Source: Spirogloea muscicola (lineage: Eukaryota; Streptophyta; Zygnematophyceae; Spirogloeales; Spirogloeaceae). From it: a stretch of DNA of 64,000 nucleotides. Below, one piece after another: positions 62,313 to 64,000 of the stretch. Position 1 is the stretch's first letter. Every line of letters starts with the position of its first letter. Both the position numbers and the translations under genes were made by a program. The notes beneath the pieces are model-generated. The model had not been told where the DNA came from and searched no databases. It saw nothing but the letters and a program-made list of their open reading frames with translations. Location of the stretch: contig WELB01000001.1 of the NCBI GenBank assembly GCA_009602725.1, forward strand, positions 20,857 through 84,856. The letters are read 5' to 3'.

Positions 62313-63015
62313 CTGCAGCACACTTGAGCAAGGTTTGGGCTTAAGGTCGTGTTTACTATGGTCGTCTATGTCCACTACGCTCCCTCCACGTTCACCGAAT
62401 TGTGGCAGACTGGGCTTCTGTGCCATCGTCTTATCCTTCACTCAATCAGCTGCAGATCTGGTTACACGCCTCCTCAGAAGACCTGGTCCCTCTACAGAGT
62501 CGAACCAAATTTGAATTCTCAAATTCCAATCAATAATGAATCGAAATTTTTTTGTGAAGAGAGCGGTGAGCTCAAAGGAGGCCTTGCAGTGTAGTCAACT
62601 TGGCGAAGGGGCCATACTGCCAATGGACCAAGGGCCGTGAGAAAGCAAGGCCAAATTAAAAAACAATCGATCGTCAGCAATTAAGCCGGGAGCCCTGGCA
62701 CGATGCCCTTGCCTAGCATGTGAGTGACACTTCGTGTCTGCTGCAATGGAGGCAGTCAGACTTCTCTGCGTCACAGCGGGACGGGCTTCCACCTATGACC
62801 AACTGCTATTTGCTTGTAACTGCATCCACCACAGGCAAAAGCTGTGAGATATTGTCTAGAATGAAAGCTGCTGCCAGGGCAAGCAAGTGCAAAGAATCAC
62901 GTCACCAGGTGGCGCGATGGCTTGCTCTTGGCAATATAAAACAATAATCTCACTACCAACAATCAAGATCTTCCAATCAACAGCATTAAGGCCAGATGAA
63001 GATAGTGTACCCCAC
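62313..63015. other. Unresolved, likely 3' end of the E2 gene
   Basis: The last exon of the UBE2Q-like gene should be here on the minus strand. I could not identify it with confidence. AT-rich sequence around 62505-62555 includes AAATTTGAATTCTCAAATTC, a short inverted repeat. Confidence 0.35.
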
Positions 63016-63874
63016 CCTTGAAGAGCATTTTCTTCTTTGTACTCAATGTCATTGTTAGTTTCAAGTCGCCCATTTGCCTCCACCATGGCAGCACTGCAGG
63101 CAAGCAAAGCATCATACATGTATGAGCGTGGTGTACTGAGGACAGCACTGCTACAACAAGCTGGGGCAGCCATTTCTTGCCCTGGGTTGCCACAGCTAAA
63201 AAGCTTCGTAGTATAGAAGAATTGCCAGGAAAACATAGGACGCAAAGGCGATGGGACACATGCCCCTTGTCCATCTATTGCAAGAGCAACTATAACTGCC
63301 CCTGCCTTGCTGCAGCTCAAGTACCAGCAAGTCACACATGTGAGCACAGGAACACCAGATGCTAACCGGATAGAAACAAGGAGACCTTCCACTGTCATAG
63401 CCGGGGTCCAGCCGCTGAGGGTGAGCATCTCGAGGCAGATGGCGCCACCGTTGCTCACGTGCCCTGTGTGGAGCTTGAAGCGCGGAAAGACAACGCGTGT
63501 AAAGGGCGGGTGGTCGGGGAAGTGGTGGCTGAATGCCAATCGAAGCGTAATCACTCCATCCTGCGTCCTGCATGAAGCAGAAACATATTGACATGTTACC
63601 TACATGCACCGACATAAGAGCTAACGATTTGAGAGAATTCCTTGAAACTGCTCAACAAGGATGCAGATTCACTGTTGTTGATCTGACGCCATTGGCAGCA
63701 GTGGCGCAGCTTAAGAAACCGTCAACCTCCACGACTGCTCAATCCTCAATCCAAGCAGGAGTCAGCCGCGCACCTCAGCAGATCGTCATGCAGCTTGGAG
63801 TCTGGCGGGAAGCCTCCCAGCTTGGCCTCCCACAGGTACAGGTTGTCGTCTACAAGCTTGACCTCGACTTTGAT
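63016..63874 (-). CDS. UBE2Q-type ubiquitin-conjugating enzyme, partial
   Basis: Three exons in phase on the minus strand: 63774-63874 (IKVEVKLVDDNLYLWEAKLG, then GFPPDSKLHDDLL), 63367-63567 (ITLRLAFSHHFPDHPPFTRV, FPRFKLHTGHVSNGGAICLE, MLTLSGWTPAMTVEGLLVSI) and 63016-63093 (AAMVEANGRLETNNDIEY). This is a UBC fold: the beta-strand with the W-x-V/A-K-L pattern, the HHFPxxPP turn, and the active-site Cys in NGGAICLEMLT. The Cys is in the ICLExLTxxGWTPA context of UBE2Q-class E2 enzymes, not the ICLDIL of canonical E2s. The gene continues 5' beyond the window. Its last exon is unresolved. Confidence 0.85.
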
Positions 63875-64000
63875 CTGCCACCTACCTCAACGAGCCAACA
63901 CCATTCTTAAAATCCCTTGTTTCTCAAGGGCCATCCATAAGATGAGGCAAACACATCCCAAGCCCTGCAACTGCAACTGTTGGAGTGCACAGACAGCCTC
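63875..64000. other. Intron or upstream part of the E2 gene
   Basis: Ends in an acceptor (GTGGCAG on the minus strand) before the first visible E2 exon, so it is probably intron. Upstream exons lie outside the window. Confidence 0.5.

Overview
The window looks like nuclear DNA of a green-lineage eukaryote, most likely a streptophyte (charophyte-grade) alga. The genes have many introns (median roughly 100-250 nt, GT-AG with at least two probable GC-AG introns) and GC-rich, low-complexity exons separated by AT-richer introns. The gene set is plant-type: chlorophyllide a oxygenase (CAO), an ALOG/LSH DNA-binding protein, a PHS1-type tubulin kinase-phosphatase, a Tic22-like protein, an SDN5/REXO5-type exonuclease and a serine carboxypeptidase-like protein. 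The species cannot be read from the sequence alone. Mesostigma-, Chlorokybus- or Klebsormidium-grade algae would all fit. There are sequencing gaps at 17103-17131 and 45782-46134, and single Ns at 12108, 26004 and 54669.

Layout: 11-4505 (+) is a four-exon gene for an unrecognised protein built from two unrelated sets of short repeats. 5685-6229 (+) holds two exons of a zf-HIT finger of the RH41/DDX59 type, without a visible helicase core. 9811-12141 (-) is a complete six-exon CAO. 14057-16414 (-) is an unrecognised protein with LEA-like helical repeats and a second, Pro/Arg-rich repeat. 18044-19979 (+) is a seven-exon atypical SDR. 21762-26187 (-) combines a filamin repeat, one CCCH finger and a long RS/RD-rich tail. 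26748-31915 (+) is a 15-exon DEDDh exonuclease. 40881-42748 (+) is an ALOG gene with an intron inside its DNA-binding domain. 43447-45707 (-) is an unrecognised seven-exon gene. 46151-50171 (+) is a serine carboxypeptidase. 50998-54553 (-) is a seven-exon Tic22-like protein. 56080-61737 (-) is a PHS1-like kinase-phosphatase with a C-terminal zinc finger. 63016-63874 (-) is the catalytic part of a UBE2Q-type E2, running off the right end.

Between 31.9 and 40.8 kb no host gene could be confirmed. This zone is a mosaic of copies of a short dispersed foldback repeat (core GGGCTG-N8-CAGCC), 3' ends of a probable LINE with an endonuclease-like C-terminal domain (best copy at 55270-55875), and GC-rich pieces that look like displaced exon fragments. 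The same foldback repeat occurs singly near 5.0, 13.1 and 32.6 kb.

The genes do not form an operon or pathway. Several pairs are divergent (CAO side at 12.1-12.9 kb; filamin/RS and SDN5 at 26.2-26.7 kb; the unknown gene and the carboxypeptidase around the 45.8-46.1 kb gap), so they probably share intergenic promoter regions. Exon coordinates were read by eye from splice consensus, reading-frame phase and remembered family conservation. They should be treated as models.
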